Origin: Stappia sediminis
GTDB taxonomy: Bacteria; Pseudomonadota; Alphaproteobacteria; Rhizobiales; Stappiaceae
Direction: 5' to 3'
Length of the DNA stretch: 64,000 nt
NCBI RefSeq assembly: GCF_009826895.1
Contig: NZ_WUMV01000003.1
Coordinates: 124,001-188,000 of the forward strand
This document shows positions 1 through 8,382 of the stretch, piece after piece. A model generated the notes under the pieces. That model had not been told where the DNA came from. It was given only the letters and a program-made list of their open reading frames with translations, and did no database searches. Position numbers and translations under genes: made by a program. Position 1 is the first letter of the stretch. Each line of letters opens with the position of its first letter.

Positions 1-322
1 CGCCAAGCACGACGAAACGCTCCAGCTCCTCCGCCGGAACGGCCCCCATCGCCGCCATCAGCGCAAGCGCAATCGGCAGGTCGTAATGCGATCCCTCCTT
101 CGGCAGGTCGGCGGGCGCAAGGTTGACCGTCACGCGTTTGGCCGGAAGAGCAAGCCCCGAAGCATGCAGCGCGGAGCGTACTCGCTCCCGGCTTTCGCCG
201 ACGGCCTTGTCCGGCAGGCCGACGATCATGAAGTTGACCTGGCCGGGGCCGATCTGAACCTGAACGTCGACGGGGACCGCCTCGATCCCCTGAAACGCGA
301 CCGTCGTGACCCGCGAAACCAT
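1..322 (-). CDS. comM: ComM/YifB-family Mg-chelatase-like AAA+ ATPase, N-terminal part
   Basis: Only the first 107 or so codons are inside the window; the gene runs off the left edge. The visible N-terminus ([15 protein letters not shown], then [20 protein letters not shown] and [20 protein letters not shown]) is the typical start of the ComM/YifB family, the domain preceding the AAA+ Mg-chelatase module. Family members are hexameric helicases that drive branch migration during uptake and recombination of transforming DNA. The start is ATG at 322, with a GGGAAG-like ribosome site upstream. It is read in the same direction as gshB. Confidence 0.88.
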   Translation of the reverse strand, partial: MVSRVTTVAFQGIEAVPVDVQVQIGPGQVNFMIVGLPDKAVGESRERVRSALHASGLALPAKRVTVNLAPADLPKEGSHYDLPIALALMAAMGAVPAEELERFVVLG

Positions 323-425
323 GCCTGCTTCCCGCCCCGGTAAAGTTGAGCAAGAAGCTATTGCAACCGACGTACGAAATCAAGAACGAAGAGGGAACAA
401 ATTACATCCAACTGAACGCGTTGCG

Positions 426-1370
426 TCAGGCCGAGCGTTTCTTCTCCACCACGTCCCAAACCTTCGCCGCGATGTTCGGACCGCCAAGCTTTGCGACGGC
501 ACGAATGCCCGTCGGCGCGGTCACGTTGATTTCGGTCAGATGTCCGTCGATCACGTCGATACCGACGAGGATCAGCCCGCGCTCGCGCAAGGAGGGGCCG
601 AGGCGGGCGCAGATTTCCCTCTCGCGTTCCGTCAGTTCGGCCTCGGTCGCCGCCCCGCCGCGCACCATGTTGGAGCGAAGGTCGCCTTCGGCGGGAACGC
701 GGTTGACCGCACCTGCGAACTCACCGTCGACAAGCAGGATGCGCTTGTCGCCCTTCGACACGTTCGGCAGGAACGCCTGGACGACCCAGGGTTCGCGGAA
801 TGTGACGGCGAAAAAGTCATAGAGCGAGCCGTAGTTGAGGTCGTCCTGCGTCACGCGGAACACCGCCGCTCCGCCATGACCGAACAGCGGCTTCATGACG
901 ATATCGCCGTACTCCTTGCGGAAAGCGTCGATCTCGTCGCGGTCGCGCGTGATCAGCGTCGGCGGCATCAGGTCCGAAAACTCGGTCACGAAGAGCTTTT
1001 CCGGCGCGTTGCGAACGTGATCCGGATCGTTCACCACCAGCGTGCCCGGATGGATCTTCTCGAGCATGTGGGTCGCCGCAACGTAGGCCATGTCGAAGGG
1101 CGGGTCCTGGCGCATGAGGATGACGTCCATGTCCGAAAGGTCGGCGCGCCGGCGTTCCCCGAGCGTGAAATGATCGCCCTGAACGTCGCGAACCTCGACC
1201 GGCTCGACACTCGCCGTCACGGTATTCCCGCGCATCGCCAGCCTTTCCGGCGTGTAGTGATAAAGCTCGTGCCCGCGCTCCTGTGCTTCGAGCATGAGGG
1301 CAAAGGCACTGTCGCCCGCGATATTGATCGAGGAGATATGGTCCATCTGGACCGCAACCTTGAGGGCCAT
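426..1370 (-). CDS. gshB: Glutathione synthetase
   Basis: ATP-dependent ligase joining gamma-glutamylcysteine and glycine in the cytoplasm, the last step of glutathione synthesis. The 314-residue product has the usual family length. It shows the N-terminal [15 protein letters not shown] segment, the [11 protein letters not shown] motif, an ATP-grasp core ([17 protein letters not shown]) and the C-terminal [19 protein letters not shown] metal-binding stretch. I chose ATG 1370 because it has GGAG seven bases upstream and matches the conserved start; an in-frame ATG at 1442 has no such support. Confidence 0.95.
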   Translation of the reverse strand: MALKVAVQMDHISSINIAGDSAFALMLEAQERGHELYHYTPERLAMRGNTVTASVEPVEVRDVQGDHFTLGERRRADLSDMDVILMRQDPPFDMAYVAATHMLEKIHPGTLVVNDPDHVRNAPEKLFVTEFSDLMPPTLITRDRDEIDAFRKEYGDIVMKPLFGHGGAAVFRVTQDDLNYGSLYDFFAVTFREPWVVQAFLPNVSKGDKRILLVDGEFAGAVNRVPAEGDLRSNMVRGGAATEAELTEREREICARLGPSLRERGLILVGIDVIDGHLTEINVTAPTGIRAVAKLGGPNIAAKVWDVVEKKRSA

Positions 1371-1507
1371 TTGATACTCCGGAAAAGCGCTGGTGGGCCG
1401 CAGGCGCATGAGATCCACGCTTTCGCCGCCTGTTGTCGGCAATCATATGAAAGGCGGGGGCGGCTTTGTCCAGCCGTGAGGCTTCGCTTCCCGTTCAGGG
1501 TTAGGGT

Positions 1508-2101
1508 TCAATCGCGCCTTCGCGCCAGCCAGACCGTGTGCCAGCCGCAGTCGGGATCCTCAACCTTATGGACGAGAACGTCGAAGCCCCCGTCGTCCAG
1601 AAGCTGCTCGTATTCTTCCGGATCGAGGCTTGAATGATACAGCTCTTGACCATGGAAAGTGCCGATCGCCTCGCCGTTCGTCGGGCCGGAGGTGAAGAGC
1701 AAAAGGCCGTTCTTCGCCGCATGACGGGCGAAGACGGGAAACATCGCCCGCTGTTCGTCGCGCTCAAGGTGAAAGAAACTGTCCCAGGCGATAACCGCAT
1801 CAAAGCGCCGCCCGAGATCTAGGCCGCGCATATCGGCGTTTATCCATTCGGCATCCGGAAACCGGCCCCTGCAAATGTCGATCATGGCCGGCGCCGCATC
1901 GACGCCCGTCACGGCGAGGCCCGAATCCATGAAAAAACGAGCTACAGGTTCGCCAACCCCGCAGCCAAGATCGAGCACGTTCCCGTCCGGGCCGACCCTT
2001 GCAATTATTTCCTCGAGATAGGATCGCTCCATCAGGTGGCGGCTTCGCGCGGCGTCGTAGTCGCGAGCGTGCATCTGGTAGAGACGCCACACGTTTTTCA
2101 T
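1508..2101 (-). CDS. Class I SAM-dependent methyltransferase
   Basis: A 197-residue protein with the Rossmann-type SAM-binding sequence VLDLGCGVGEPVARFF (about residues 40-55), the acidic strand-2 end (VTGVDAAPAMI) and INADMRGLDLG further on. This is a Methyltransf_25/11-like domain; the substrate cannot be read from the sequence. Start ATG 2101 follows GGAGG with six bases between; the upstream in-frame extension to 2278 overlaps the structured RNA region and does not look coding. It lies between gshB and yraN but is separated from yraN by about 340 bases. Confidence 0.85.
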   Translation of the reverse strand: MKNVWRLYQMHARDYDAARSRHLMERSYLEEIIARVGPDGNVLDLGCGVGEPVARFFMDSGLAVTGVDAAPAMIDICRGRFPDAEWINADMRGLDLGRRFDAVIAWDSFFHLERDEQRAMFPVFARHAAKNGLLLFTSGPTNGEAIGTFHGQELYHSSLDPEEYEQLLDDGGFDVLVHKVEDPDCGWHTVWLARRRD

Positions 2102-2149
2102 CGCTTGCCTCCATGAGCGTGTCTCAGCGCCGCGAAAGGCGCATGCGGC

Positions 2150-2446
2150 GCAACTTTTGCAAGGCGTCCCAAACGGATTGCACAAACCCCTCGAAAGCAA
2201 GGCACGGGTTGTTCCAGACCCCCGATTGGGGCTTAGCTTCGGGCAGGCTGAACGAAAGTCCAGCGCGGAAATGCCCATATCCGCTTGTAGTCAGGCGGAT
2301 TCCTCCCCCAACCGGGTCTTGCCGGGCATCAGGTTTCGCATTGTTTGGGGCAGAGACCTGATCTCCACAGGATCCCAACCCGAGGCGTCTTGCAAGAGAC
2401 GACACCTTGAAGGGTGCTGCGGATATCCCGCGGCACCCATTTTTTT
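2150..2446 (+). ncRNA. Candidate structured non-coding RNA, family not identified
   Basis: Every protein gene from 1 to 3947 is on the minus strand, yet the plus strand ends here in a good intrinsic terminator (2412-2446). Upstream there are nested long-range complementarities: AAGGCGTC near 2161 with GACG..CCTT near 2398-2409; GCAAG near 2197 with CTTGC near 2389; CGGGTTG near 2205 with CAACCCG near 2376; GACCC..TTGGGG (2217-2231) with CCCCAA..GGGTC (2305-2318). Local hairpins include GGGCA/TGCCC with GCTG/CAGC inside, ATCCGC/GCGGAT and ATCAGGT/ACCTGAT. I see no RNase P, tmRNA or SRP core motifs. Part of the 3' portion (GACGACACCTTGAAGGGT) faintly resembles 6S RNA, but I do not claim that. 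The 5' end is a guess. Confidence 0.55.
2412..2446 (+). terminator. Rho-independent terminator of the candidate ncRNA
   Basis: Stem GGGTGCTGCGG (2412-2422) pairs with CCGCGGCACCC (2428-2438), with one T-G wobble and a five-base loop, followed by ATTTTTTTA. The T-run lies only on the plus-strand side, so it terminates rightward transcription. It abuts the 3' end of yraN, which reads toward it. Confidence 0.75.
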
Positions 2447-2831
2447 ACGGAACTTCAAAGGCATTCTGTAGGTGGGAAAGGCGAAAGCCCCTGCCTGCGA
2501 GAATGGCGTCGAAGCGCAGCGTACAGCCGCTCGACCAGGGGTTTTCCGCCTGCCAGATACGCGCGGCGGAAGCGATGCGCCGTTGTGCGGCCGGAGTTAT
2601 GGCAAGAAGCGCCGCATCCCGGCTGGCGCGCGCCTTCACCTCGACGAAGGCGACCGTATCTCCCTTGAACGCGACGATATCGATTTCGCCGGTCGCCGCC
2701 TTGTAGCGCCTTGCGAGGATGCGCCAACCCTTCAGCCGCAGGAAGAAGGCCGCGCGACCTTCCGCCGACAAGCCGAGCCGGTAGGCTTTCCGCCGGTCCG
2801 ACCGGTTTCTGCCCTGATTGCGCCCGCCCAC
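2445..2831 (-). CDS. yraN: YraN/UPF0102 family endonuclease-like protein
   Basis: A 128-residue protein with the YraN pattern: an N-terminal RRKAYRLGLSAEGRAAFFL helix, then WRILARRYKAATGEIDIVA and TVAFVEVKAR. The E..D..ExK residues form a PD-(D/E)xK-like site. The cellular role of the family is unsettled; it is annotated as a putative nuclease, sometimes linked to recombination. The start appears to be GTG at 2831, 16 bases after the stop of the small upstream membrane-protein gene, with only a weak AAAGAA-like ribosome site. It is the last gene of an rsmI-small ORF-yraN unit; in E. coli rsmI, lpoA and yraN are also neighbours. Confidence 0.87.
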   Translation of the reverse strand: MGGRNQGRNRSDRRKAYRLGLSAEGRAAFFLRLKGWRILARRYKAATGEIDIVAFKGDTVAFVEVKARASRDAALLAITPAAQRRIASAARIWQAENPWSSGCTLRFDAILAGRGFRLSHLQNAFEVP

Positions 2832-2847
2832 GGTTCTTTCAGGCCAT

Positions 2848-3024
2848 TCAGCCGGCCGACGGCTGAATGAGCGCCGTAACGGTAATGAGGAGAGCCATGG
2901 CGATCAGGCCGAAAACGGCAAGCTTCCAGGCATCGCGGCGATAACGCAGGCCCGGCCAGCCCAACGGCTTGATAACCTGGATCACCACAAGAATGGCGAT
3001 GAACACCATCAAAAGCTTCGTCAA
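2848..3024 (-). CDS. Small two-helix membrane protein, hypothetical
   Basis: A 58-residue reading frame between rsmI and yraN. The start is TTG, overlapping the rsmI stop as TTGA. GGAGGAG, formed by the last rsmI codons, sits five bases upstream. The protein is MTKLLMVFIAILVVIQVIKP, then a basic loop WPGLRYRRDAWKL, then a second hydrophobic stretch AVFGLIAMALLITVTALI. That predicts two transmembrane helices with a cytoplasmic positive loop. I do not recognise a family. Translational coupling and the clean membrane pattern argue that it is real. Confidence 0.7.
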   Translation of the reverse strand: MTKLLMVFIAILVVIQVIKPLGWPGLRYRRDAWKLAVFGLIAMALLITVTALIQPSAG

Positions 3025-3947
3025 GACGTCTCCTCCCCGCCCTTGAGCGCAAGGGTTTTCGCATAGAGCGATTTTCTGTCGAGTCCGGTCAGTTCCGCCA
3101 CATGCTTCGCGGCGGCCGCGGGCTTCATCGTTTTCAGCGCTTCGGCAAGCAATCGATCGGCGTCGCTTGCGTCCGGCCTTTCCTCGGGCGGCGGGCCGAC
3201 CACGACCACGATCTCGCCCTTGACGGAGCGGCCGGCAAAGCGGTCCGCCAGATCGCTCAGGCTTCCCCGCTCGAACGTCTCGAAACGCTTGGTGATTTCA
3301 CGCGCGACCGCCGCCTCGCGCTCACCGCCGAGCGTTTCGGCCATGGCAATGAGGGCATCGGGCAGCCGATGCGGGCTTTCGAAGAAGACGAGCGTTGCCG
3401 GAACATTGCGCAGCTCACCAAGCCGTTTTCCGCGCTGGCCGGCCTTTTGCGGCAGGAACCCTGCAAAACAAACCGTGTCGGAAGGAAGCCCCGCACCGAC
3501 CAGCGCGGCAAGCGGGCTGCTCGCGCCCGGGATAGGCACCACCCTATAGCCCGCCTCGACAACATCACGCACGAGCCTGTAGCCGGGGTCGGAGACGAGC
3601 GGCGTTCCGGCATCGCTCACCAGTGCGATCGCCTTTCCTTCCTCGAGCGCTTGCAGGATTTTCGGCCGCTGTTTCTGCGCGTTGTGTTCGTGATAGGCAA
3701 GCATCGGCGTTTTCAGGGCGAAACGCTGCAGCAGCGTTGCCGTCACACGCGTATCCTCGCAAGCGATGAGGTCGGCGCCGGCGAGCGTTTCCAGCCCGCG
3801 CACGGTCATGTCGCCGAGATTGCCTATCGGCGTCGAAACGATGTAAAGCGCCGGCTCCAGCCGGGGCGCCTCGAAGGCATGCGCGCCGATGACGAAGCGG
3901 CGTACGCCCGTCGTCTGGCTTTCCCTCGGGCCGGGCTCGCCGGTCAT
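3021..3947 (-). CDS. rsmI: 16S rRNA (cytidine(1402)-2'-O)-methyltransferase
   Basis: SAM-dependent methylation of the 2'-OH of C1402 in the ribosomal decoding centre. The 308-residue protein is a tetrapyrrole-methylase-fold enzyme with the RsmI signatures LYIVSTPIGNLGDMTVR, LIACEDTRVT, LVSDAGTPLVSDPGYRLV and PIPGASSPLAAL, plus a C-terminal RsmI helical domain (about 245-300). The start ATG 3947 has GGAGTG four bases upstream. It is divergent from the LpoA-like gene and probably co-transcribed with the 58-residue ORF and yraN. Confidence 0.95.
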   Translation of the reverse strand: MTGEPGPRESQTTGVRRFVIGAHAFEAPRLEPALYIVSTPIGNLGDMTVRGLETLAGADLIACEDTRVTATLLQRFALKTPMLAYHEHNAQKQRPKILQALEEGKAIALVSDAGTPLVSDPGYRLVRDVVEAGYRVVPIPGASSPLAALVGAGLPSDTVCFAGFLPQKAGQRGKRLGELRNVPATLVFFESPHRLPDALIAMAETLGGEREAAVAREITKRFETFERGSLSDLADRFAGRSVKGEIVVVVGPPPEERPDASDADRLLAEALKTMKPAAAAKHVAELTGLDRKSLYAKTLALKGGEETS

Positions 3948-4123
3948 CCGTCACTCCTTGCGATGCGTGATGGTTTCAGAATCCTCCGCGATGCTGTAAA
4001 CCGTCTGCGAAACCACCGTCAAATCCTGCTCGTTTTGACAGGACTCAACGGAGCCGCCAAGATTTGATCGAGAGATATTATGCGCCGCGCGGAATCCGGC
4101 GCATGGGGTTCAGGAGGTCGGCC

Positions 4124-5338
4124 TTGCATCGTCTTGTAAGCCTCGCCGGGCGCTGCTCACGCAGCGCGCTCACCATTGCAGCACTTTCCGTCGCCGGGCT
4201 CGTGGCCGGTTGCTCCGGTTCCTCGCTGGGCGACTTTCCCGGCTACCCGAGCGATCCGAACGCGGGCAATGCTCCGGTCGCCGGTGATGTGATCGGCACG
4301 GGAACCGTACGCGTCGGCCTGCTGCTTCCGCTTTCGGGCGGCGGCAACCAGACCTCCATCGGCCAGGTGTTCCGCAATTCGGCGGAACTCGCGCTATCCG
4401 ACTTCCAGGGCGCGGATATCCAGCTCATCGTGAAGGACACCGGCGGCACGGCCGAAGGCGGGCGCATGGCGGCCCAGGAAGTGATCGCCCAGGGAGCGGA
4501 ACTCATTCTGGGTCCGGTTTTCGCTCCGGCCGTCGGCGGCGCTGGCTCCGTCGCACGCTCATCCGGCGTGCCGGTCGTCGCATTCTCGACCGACACCGCC
4601 GTTGCCTCGCGCGGGGTCTATCTCCTGAGCTTCCTGCCTGAAAGCGACGTTCGCCGCATCGTCTCTTTCGCCGGCTCGCAGGGAAAACGCTCCTTTGCCG
4701 CAATCCTGCCGGACGATGCCTATGGTTCCATCGCCGAGGCGGTATTCCGCCAGGAAGTGGGCCGGGCCGGCGGGCGCATCGTCTCCATCCAGCGTTACAG
4801 CCTGAGCGGCGGAAACACCGACGACCTGCGCGCCAAGGCGGAGACAATCGCGGCAAGTTCCAGCTCCATCGACACGCTGTTCGTCCCGGCAGGCGGCGGT
4901 GTGCCGGGGTTCGTCGCGCAGGTGCTTCAGGCCGGCGGCAACTTCGGCACGATCAAGATGATCGGTACCGGGCAATGGGATTCGGCGGAGGTGCAGAACA
5001 CCGGCCTTCTGACCGGCGCCTGGTATCCGGGACCGGACAATTCCGGCTTCCAGTCGTTCGCCCAGCGCTATCAGGGCCAGTTCGGCAGCCGCCCGCCGCG
5101 CAACGCGACGCTCGCCTATGACGCGACGATCCTCGCCGCAGGGCTGGTTCGCTCCGCCGGGGCCGAGCGCTTCAACAGCCGGGTGATGACCAACAGCGAC
5201 GGCTTCCTCGGCATCGACGGCGTCTTCCGCTTCCGCTCCAACGGGCTGAACGAGCGCGGCCTTGCCGTCTACGAGGTGACGGGTTCCGGCACACGGGTGA
5301 TCGACGCCGCTCCACGCTCGTTCGGACCGGGCAGCTGA
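4124..5338 (+). CDS. LpoA-like penicillin-binding protein activator lipoprotein
   Basis: A periplasmic-binding-protein type I fold lipoprotein, similar to LpoA/YraM and Leu/Ile/Val-binding receptors (VRVGLLLPLSGGGNQTSIGQ, then IILGPVFAPAVGG-like and ILPDDAYGSIAE motifs). The signal peptide ends in the lipobox LVAGC, so the mature protein should be acylated. Three starts compete: TTG 4064, ATG 4103 and TTG 4124. I prefer TTG 4124 because a perfect AGGAGG (4112-4117) lies six bases upstream and the resulting MHRLVSLAGRC leader is a normal length. Position next to rsmI/yraN supports the LpoA relationship; whether it activates a penicillin-binding protein here is inference. Its stop overlaps the coaBC start. 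Confidence 0.85.
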   Translation: MHRLVSLAGRCSRSALTIAALSVAGLVAGCSGSSLGDFPGYPSDPNAGNAPVAGDVIGTGTVRVGLLLPLSGGGNQTSIGQVFRNSAELALSDFQGADIQLIVKDTGGTAEGGRMAAQEVIAQGAELILGPVFAPAVGGAGSVARSSGVPVVAFSTDTAVASRGVYLLSFLPESDVRRIVSFAGSQGKRSFAAILPDDAYGSIAEAVFRQEVGRAGGRIVSIQRYSLSGGNTDDLRAKAETIAASSSSIDTLFVPAGGGVPGFVAQVLQAGGNFGTIKMIGTGQWDSAEVQNTGLLTGAWYPGPDNSGFQSFAQRYQGQFGSRPPRNATLAYDATILAAGLVRSAGAERFNSRVMTNSDGFLGIDGVFRFRSNGLNERGLAVYEVTGSGTRVIDAAPRSFGPGS

Positions 5339-6549
5339 TGCCAGGCCGCAAGCGGATCCTCCTCGTCATCGGTGGCGGCATCGCCGCCTACAAGACGCTG
5401 GACCTGATCCGCCGTCTGAAAGAGCGCGGAGCATCCGTGCGCGCGGTGATGACATCGGCCGCGCAGGAGTTCATCACGCCGCTTTCAGTCGGTGCGCTGA
5501 CCGCAGACCGGGTCTTCACCGAACTTTTCGACCGCGAGGACGAGCACGACGTCGGCCACATCCGGCTGTCTCGCGAGGCGGACCTGATCGTGGTTGCTCC
5601 GGCGACCGCAGATCTGCTCGCCAAAATGGCGCACGGGATGGCGAACGACCTCGCCTCCGCCGTCCTGATGGCGAGCGACAAGCCGGTGCTTGTGGCGCCA
5701 GCCATGAACCCTGCGATGTGGTCGCATCCGGCCACTGCACGCAACGTCGCGCAATTGAAAGCCGACGGCATTTCGTTCATCGGCCCGAATAGCGGCGAAA
5801 TGGCGGAAAGCGGCGAGGCAGGCGTCGGACGCATGTCGGAGCCGCTGGAAATCGTCGCGGCCATAGAGGCGCATTTCGCGCGAAACGCCGGCCCCCTTTC
5901 CGGACGCTCGATCGTCATCACTTCCGGGCCGACCCATGAGCCGATCGACCCCGTGCGCTACATCGCCAACCGCTCTTCCGGCAAGCAGGGACACGCCATC
6001 GCCGAGGCGGCTGCGAAAGCCGGCGCGGATGTTACCCTCGTTTGCGGGCCGGTGACGATCCCCGAGCCCGGCGGCGTGAAGGTCGTCCGCGTGGAGACCG
6101 CGCGCGAAATGCTGGATGCGGTCAAGGCCGCACTCCCCGCCGATGTCGCGATCATGGCCGCCGCCGTTGCCGACTGGCGCGCCGAAGGCACGTTCGGCCA
6201 GAAGATCAAGAAAGACGGAAGCGGCAAGCCGCCGGCGCTGAAGCTAACCGAAAATCCGGATATCCTGGCAACCGTCGGAAACAGCGATGCCGGCCGGCCG
6301 AAGCTCGTCATCGGCTTTGCGGCGGAAACGCAGAACCTGATCGAAAATGCGCGTTCAAAACTCGCCCGCAAGGGCGCGGACATGATCGTCGCCAACGATG
6401 TATCGCCTGAAACGGGCGTCATGGGTGGGGATGCCAACACCGTGCGGCTCGTGACGAAAGACGGCGTCGAGGACTGGCCGACGCTGTCGAAACAAGAGGT
6501 CGCCGAGCGGCTGGTCGCGGTGATTGCGAAAAGTCTGAAGGAAGCCTGA
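5338..6549 (+). CDS. coaBC: Bifunctional phosphopantothenoylcysteine decarboxylase / phosphopantothenate-cysteine ligase
   Basis: Two consecutive steps of coenzyme A synthesis. The N-terminal FMN-dependent CoaC half has the substrate motif VLVAPAMNPAMWSHPAT (about residues 119-135). The C-terminal CoaB half has SGPTHEPIDPVRYIANRSSG and the KIKKD lysine motif. Length 403 is standard. ATG 5338 overlaps the stop of the lipoprotein gene (TGATG), so translation is coupled. In many bacteria dut follows directly; here two minus-strand envelope-protein genes lie between coaBC and dut. Confidence 0.96.
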   Translation: MPGRKRILLVIGGGIAAYKTLDLIRRLKERGASVRAVMTSAAQEFITPLSVGALTADRVFTELFDREDEHDVGHIRLSREADLIVVAPATADLLAKMAHGMANDLASAVLMASDKPVLVAPAMNPAMWSHPATARNVAQLKADGISFIGPNSGEMAESGEAGVGRMSEPLEIVAAIEAHFARNAGPLSGRSIVITSGPTHEPIDPVRYIANRSSGKQGHAIAEAAAKAGADVTLVCGPVTIPEPGGVKVVRVETAREMLDAVKAALPADVAIMAAAVADWRAEGTFGQKIKKDGSGKPPALKLTENPDILATVGNSDAGRPKLVIGFAAETQNLIENARSKLARKGADMIVANDVSPETGVMGGDANTVRLVTKDGVEDWPTLSKQEVAERLVAVIAKSLKEA

Positions 6550-6565
6550 GGCCGCAAGGGCGGCC
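6550..6565. terminator. Short hairpin between convergent genes
   Basis: GGCCGC and GCGGCC flank AAGG just after the coaBC stop and before the convergent OmpA-like gene. There is no immediate T-run, so this is a weak bidirectional terminator candidate. Confidence 0.35.
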
Positions 6566-6593
6566 CCGGCCTCGATTTTCGGAAAAAGCCGGC

Positions 6594-7175
6594 TCAGAAC
6601 CCCACGTTGATCAACTGGACACGGCGATTGATCTCGCTGTCGGGCTTTTGCGGATCGCGAAGGTCCTCTTCGCCGAGACCAACCGCCTCAAGCTGACCCT
6701 CCGGGACGCGGAAGGTCGTGACCAGCGCTTCGCGAATGGCGTTCGCGCGGCGTTGCGACAGTTCGAGGTTGTATTCCCGCTTTCCCTTCGCATCCGTGTG
6801 ACCGACGACGAAGAACGTCTGGCCCCAGAGGTACGGCGTATGCAGGGCATCGGCGATAAGCCCGATCGTCTCGTAGGATTCCGGGCGGATACGGTCGGAA
6901 TCGAAGTCGAACGTGATCTCGACATTGAACTGGCGGAGCTTGGCGAGCTGCTCAGACAGCGGCAATGAGGTGGTGGCGTTGTCGCCCGGATGCTGCTTGA
7001 TGTTCTGCAGCGCCTGTGCGCGAAGGTCGTCGGCATTCACTTTCACCTGCACTTCGGCATCGCGAAGGCTGTTGATGATCTCATTGCGGGAAAGCTTCGT
7101 CTGGCCGGTCGCGGCGGTCTGGGAGAAAAGCGCGAGCGCAATCGCGCCGGCGGCCGTAAAGGCGATTTTCTTCAT
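6594..7175 (-). CDS. OmpA-family peptidoglycan-binding protein
   Basis: A 193-residue exported protein: signal peptide MKKIAFTAAGAIALALFSQT, a short variable region, then an OmpA C-terminal domain. The domain shows ITFDFDSDRIRPESYETIG, VVGHTDAKGKREYNLELSQR and the arginine-containing helix RRANAIREAL, the residues that clamp diaminopimelate of peptidoglycan. It has no lipobox and no beta-barrel domain, so it is probably periplasmic or outer-membrane associated. The start ATG 7175 has GGAG eight bases upstream. Confidence 0.9.
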   Translation of the reverse strand: MKKIAFTAAGAIALALFSQTAATGQTKLSRNEIINSLRDAEVQVKVNADDLRAQALQNIKQHPGDNATTSLPLSEQLAKLRQFNVEITFDFDSDRIRPESYETIGLIADALHTPYLWGQTFFVVGHTDAKGKREYNLELSQRRANAIREALVTTFRVPEGQLEAVGLGEEDLRDPQKPDSEINRRVQLINVGF

Positions 7176-7229
7176 CGGTCATGCTCCGTGAAATCGGTCC
7201 GAATATCGGGGTCTGGCCCATAAGTTCGC

Positions 7230-7655
7230 TCAGCGGTATCCGGCGTCCGTAATCGCCTGATTGCACTTGTCGCTGACCGAAGGTTCCGCCTTCAGCAGGC
7301 AATTGAGCACATGCCCCTTGCCCTGTTTCACCAGCTTGCAAAGCTGCTGGATATCCCGGTCGCAGACCTTGGTGACGGCTTCCTGCGCGGCAAAGCGTTT
7401 CTGCAGCATGACGTAAACGCCCGCGTAATCCGCCTTGCACTGGTCGGAGACATTCGCCTCGTTCTTCTGCAAGCACTGCTGGATGCGGTTGTTGCCGAGA
7501 TTGACGTTCTTGCAATATTTCTCGATATCCGCGCCGCAACTGGAATGAAGTATCTTGATCGCGTCGGCAAATCCGATTGTCTGCGCAAATGCGCCACCAC
7601 TGCCTGAAATACCAAGCAACGCCATCACTGCGAGAATTGCAAAGGCCCTAATCAT
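7230..7655 (-). CDS. Secreted cysteine-rich repeat protein
   Basis: A 141-residue protein with a signal peptide (MIRAFAILAVMALLGISGSG..AFA) and regularly spaced cysteine pairs: SCGADIEKYC, IQQCLQKN, VSDQCKADY, VCDRDIQQLC, LNCLLKAE and SDKC. This is the cysteine-rich (GLG1-like) repeat pattern, about two repeats, probably with disulfides formed in the periplasm. No enzymatic function is known. ATG 7655 is preferred over an upstream in-frame start at 7694 because GGAGG lies six bases upstream and the signal peptide then begins correctly. It precedes the OmpA-like gene on the same strand. Confidence 0.8.
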   Translation of the reverse strand: MIRAFAILAVMALLGISGSGGAFAQTIGFADAIKILHSSCGADIEKYCKNVNLGNNRIQQCLQKNEANVSDQCKADYAGVYVMLQKRFAAQEAVTKVCDRDIQQLCKLVKQGKGHVLNCLLKAEPSVSDKCNQAITDAGYR

Positions 7656-7873
7656 CCAGCACCTCCCTCGATATAAAGAGTTAAATCCCAGCACACCCGT
7701 TCGATACTAATTGTATTATGTATCATCGGTATATACCCCTACGTAATTTTTATCGCGTAAGGCATATGGGGATCGGCCCGGGTCCCAATCCTCAAAATAC
7801 GCCCTTGCCAAGTGATTTCCGGAATGCGACCTCATTGGCTGGTTTCAATTTCCAGACCCGGTGCCAGAACCGC

Positions 7874-8323
7874 ATGACGACATCCGTGAAAATCCGCCGC
7901 CTGCCGCATGGGGCCGACCTGCCGCTGCCTTCCTACCAGAGCGCCGGTGCGGCCGGCCTCGACCTCTATGCCGCCGTCGACGCGCCGATGGTATTGCAGC
8001 CCGGCGAGCGCGCGCTGGTGCCGGCCGGCATCGCCATCGCCCTGCCTCCGAGCACGGAGGCGCAGGTGCGCCCGCGTTCCGGCCTTGCCGCGAGGAACGG
8101 CGTGACCGTGCTGAATACGCCGGGAACGGTGGATGCCGACTATCGCGGGGAGATCAAGGTCATCCTGATCAACCTGGGCCAGGAGCCGTTCGGGATCGAA
8201 AGGGGCGCGCGCATTGCGCAGTTGGTGATCACCCCCATCGCTCACGCCGAACTCCACGAAGTGGACGATCTTGAGGCGACGGAACGCGGCGCCGGCGGCT
8301 TCGGCTCGACCGGAACCAAATAG
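7874..8323 (+). CDS. dut: Deoxyuridine 5'-triphosphate nucleotidohydrolase (dUTPase)
   Basis: Hydrolyses dUTP to dUMP and pyrophosphate, keeping uracil out of DNA and feeding thymidylate synthesis. All five trimeric dUTPase motifs are present: [42 protein letters not shown] and [14 protein letters not shown] 7874 gives 149 residues, the normal length; the in-frame extension back to 7718 is not conserved in character. The divergent intergenic region before it (7656-7873) is AT-rich and should contain both promoters, but I see no clear operator. Confidence 0.95.
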   Translation: MTTSVKIRRLPHGADLPLPSYQSAGAAGLDLYAAVDAPMVLQPGERALVPAGIAIALPPSTEAQVRPRSGLAARNGVTVLNTPGTVDADYRGEIKVILINLGQEPFGIERGARIAQLVITPIAHAELHEVDDLEATERGAGGFGSTGTK

Positions 8324-8382
8324 GAAATTTCGCAAGGCTTCGGCCGGTGGCCATCGCGACAATGCTTTTGGGGAAAGACTTC

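Noticed and set aside
306-1637. 443-codon plus-strand open frame opposite gshB
   Set aside because: It is antisense to a clear glutathione synthetase gene; the composition (Arg/His/Ala-rich) is a high-GC shadow and it has no domain.
2150-2446. Assignment of the structured RNA as RNase P, tmRNA or 6S RNA
   Set aside because: The GAGGAAAGTCC and ACAGAA-type cores of RNase P and the tag/acceptor parts of tmRNA are absent; similarity to 6S is confined to a short 3' stretch.
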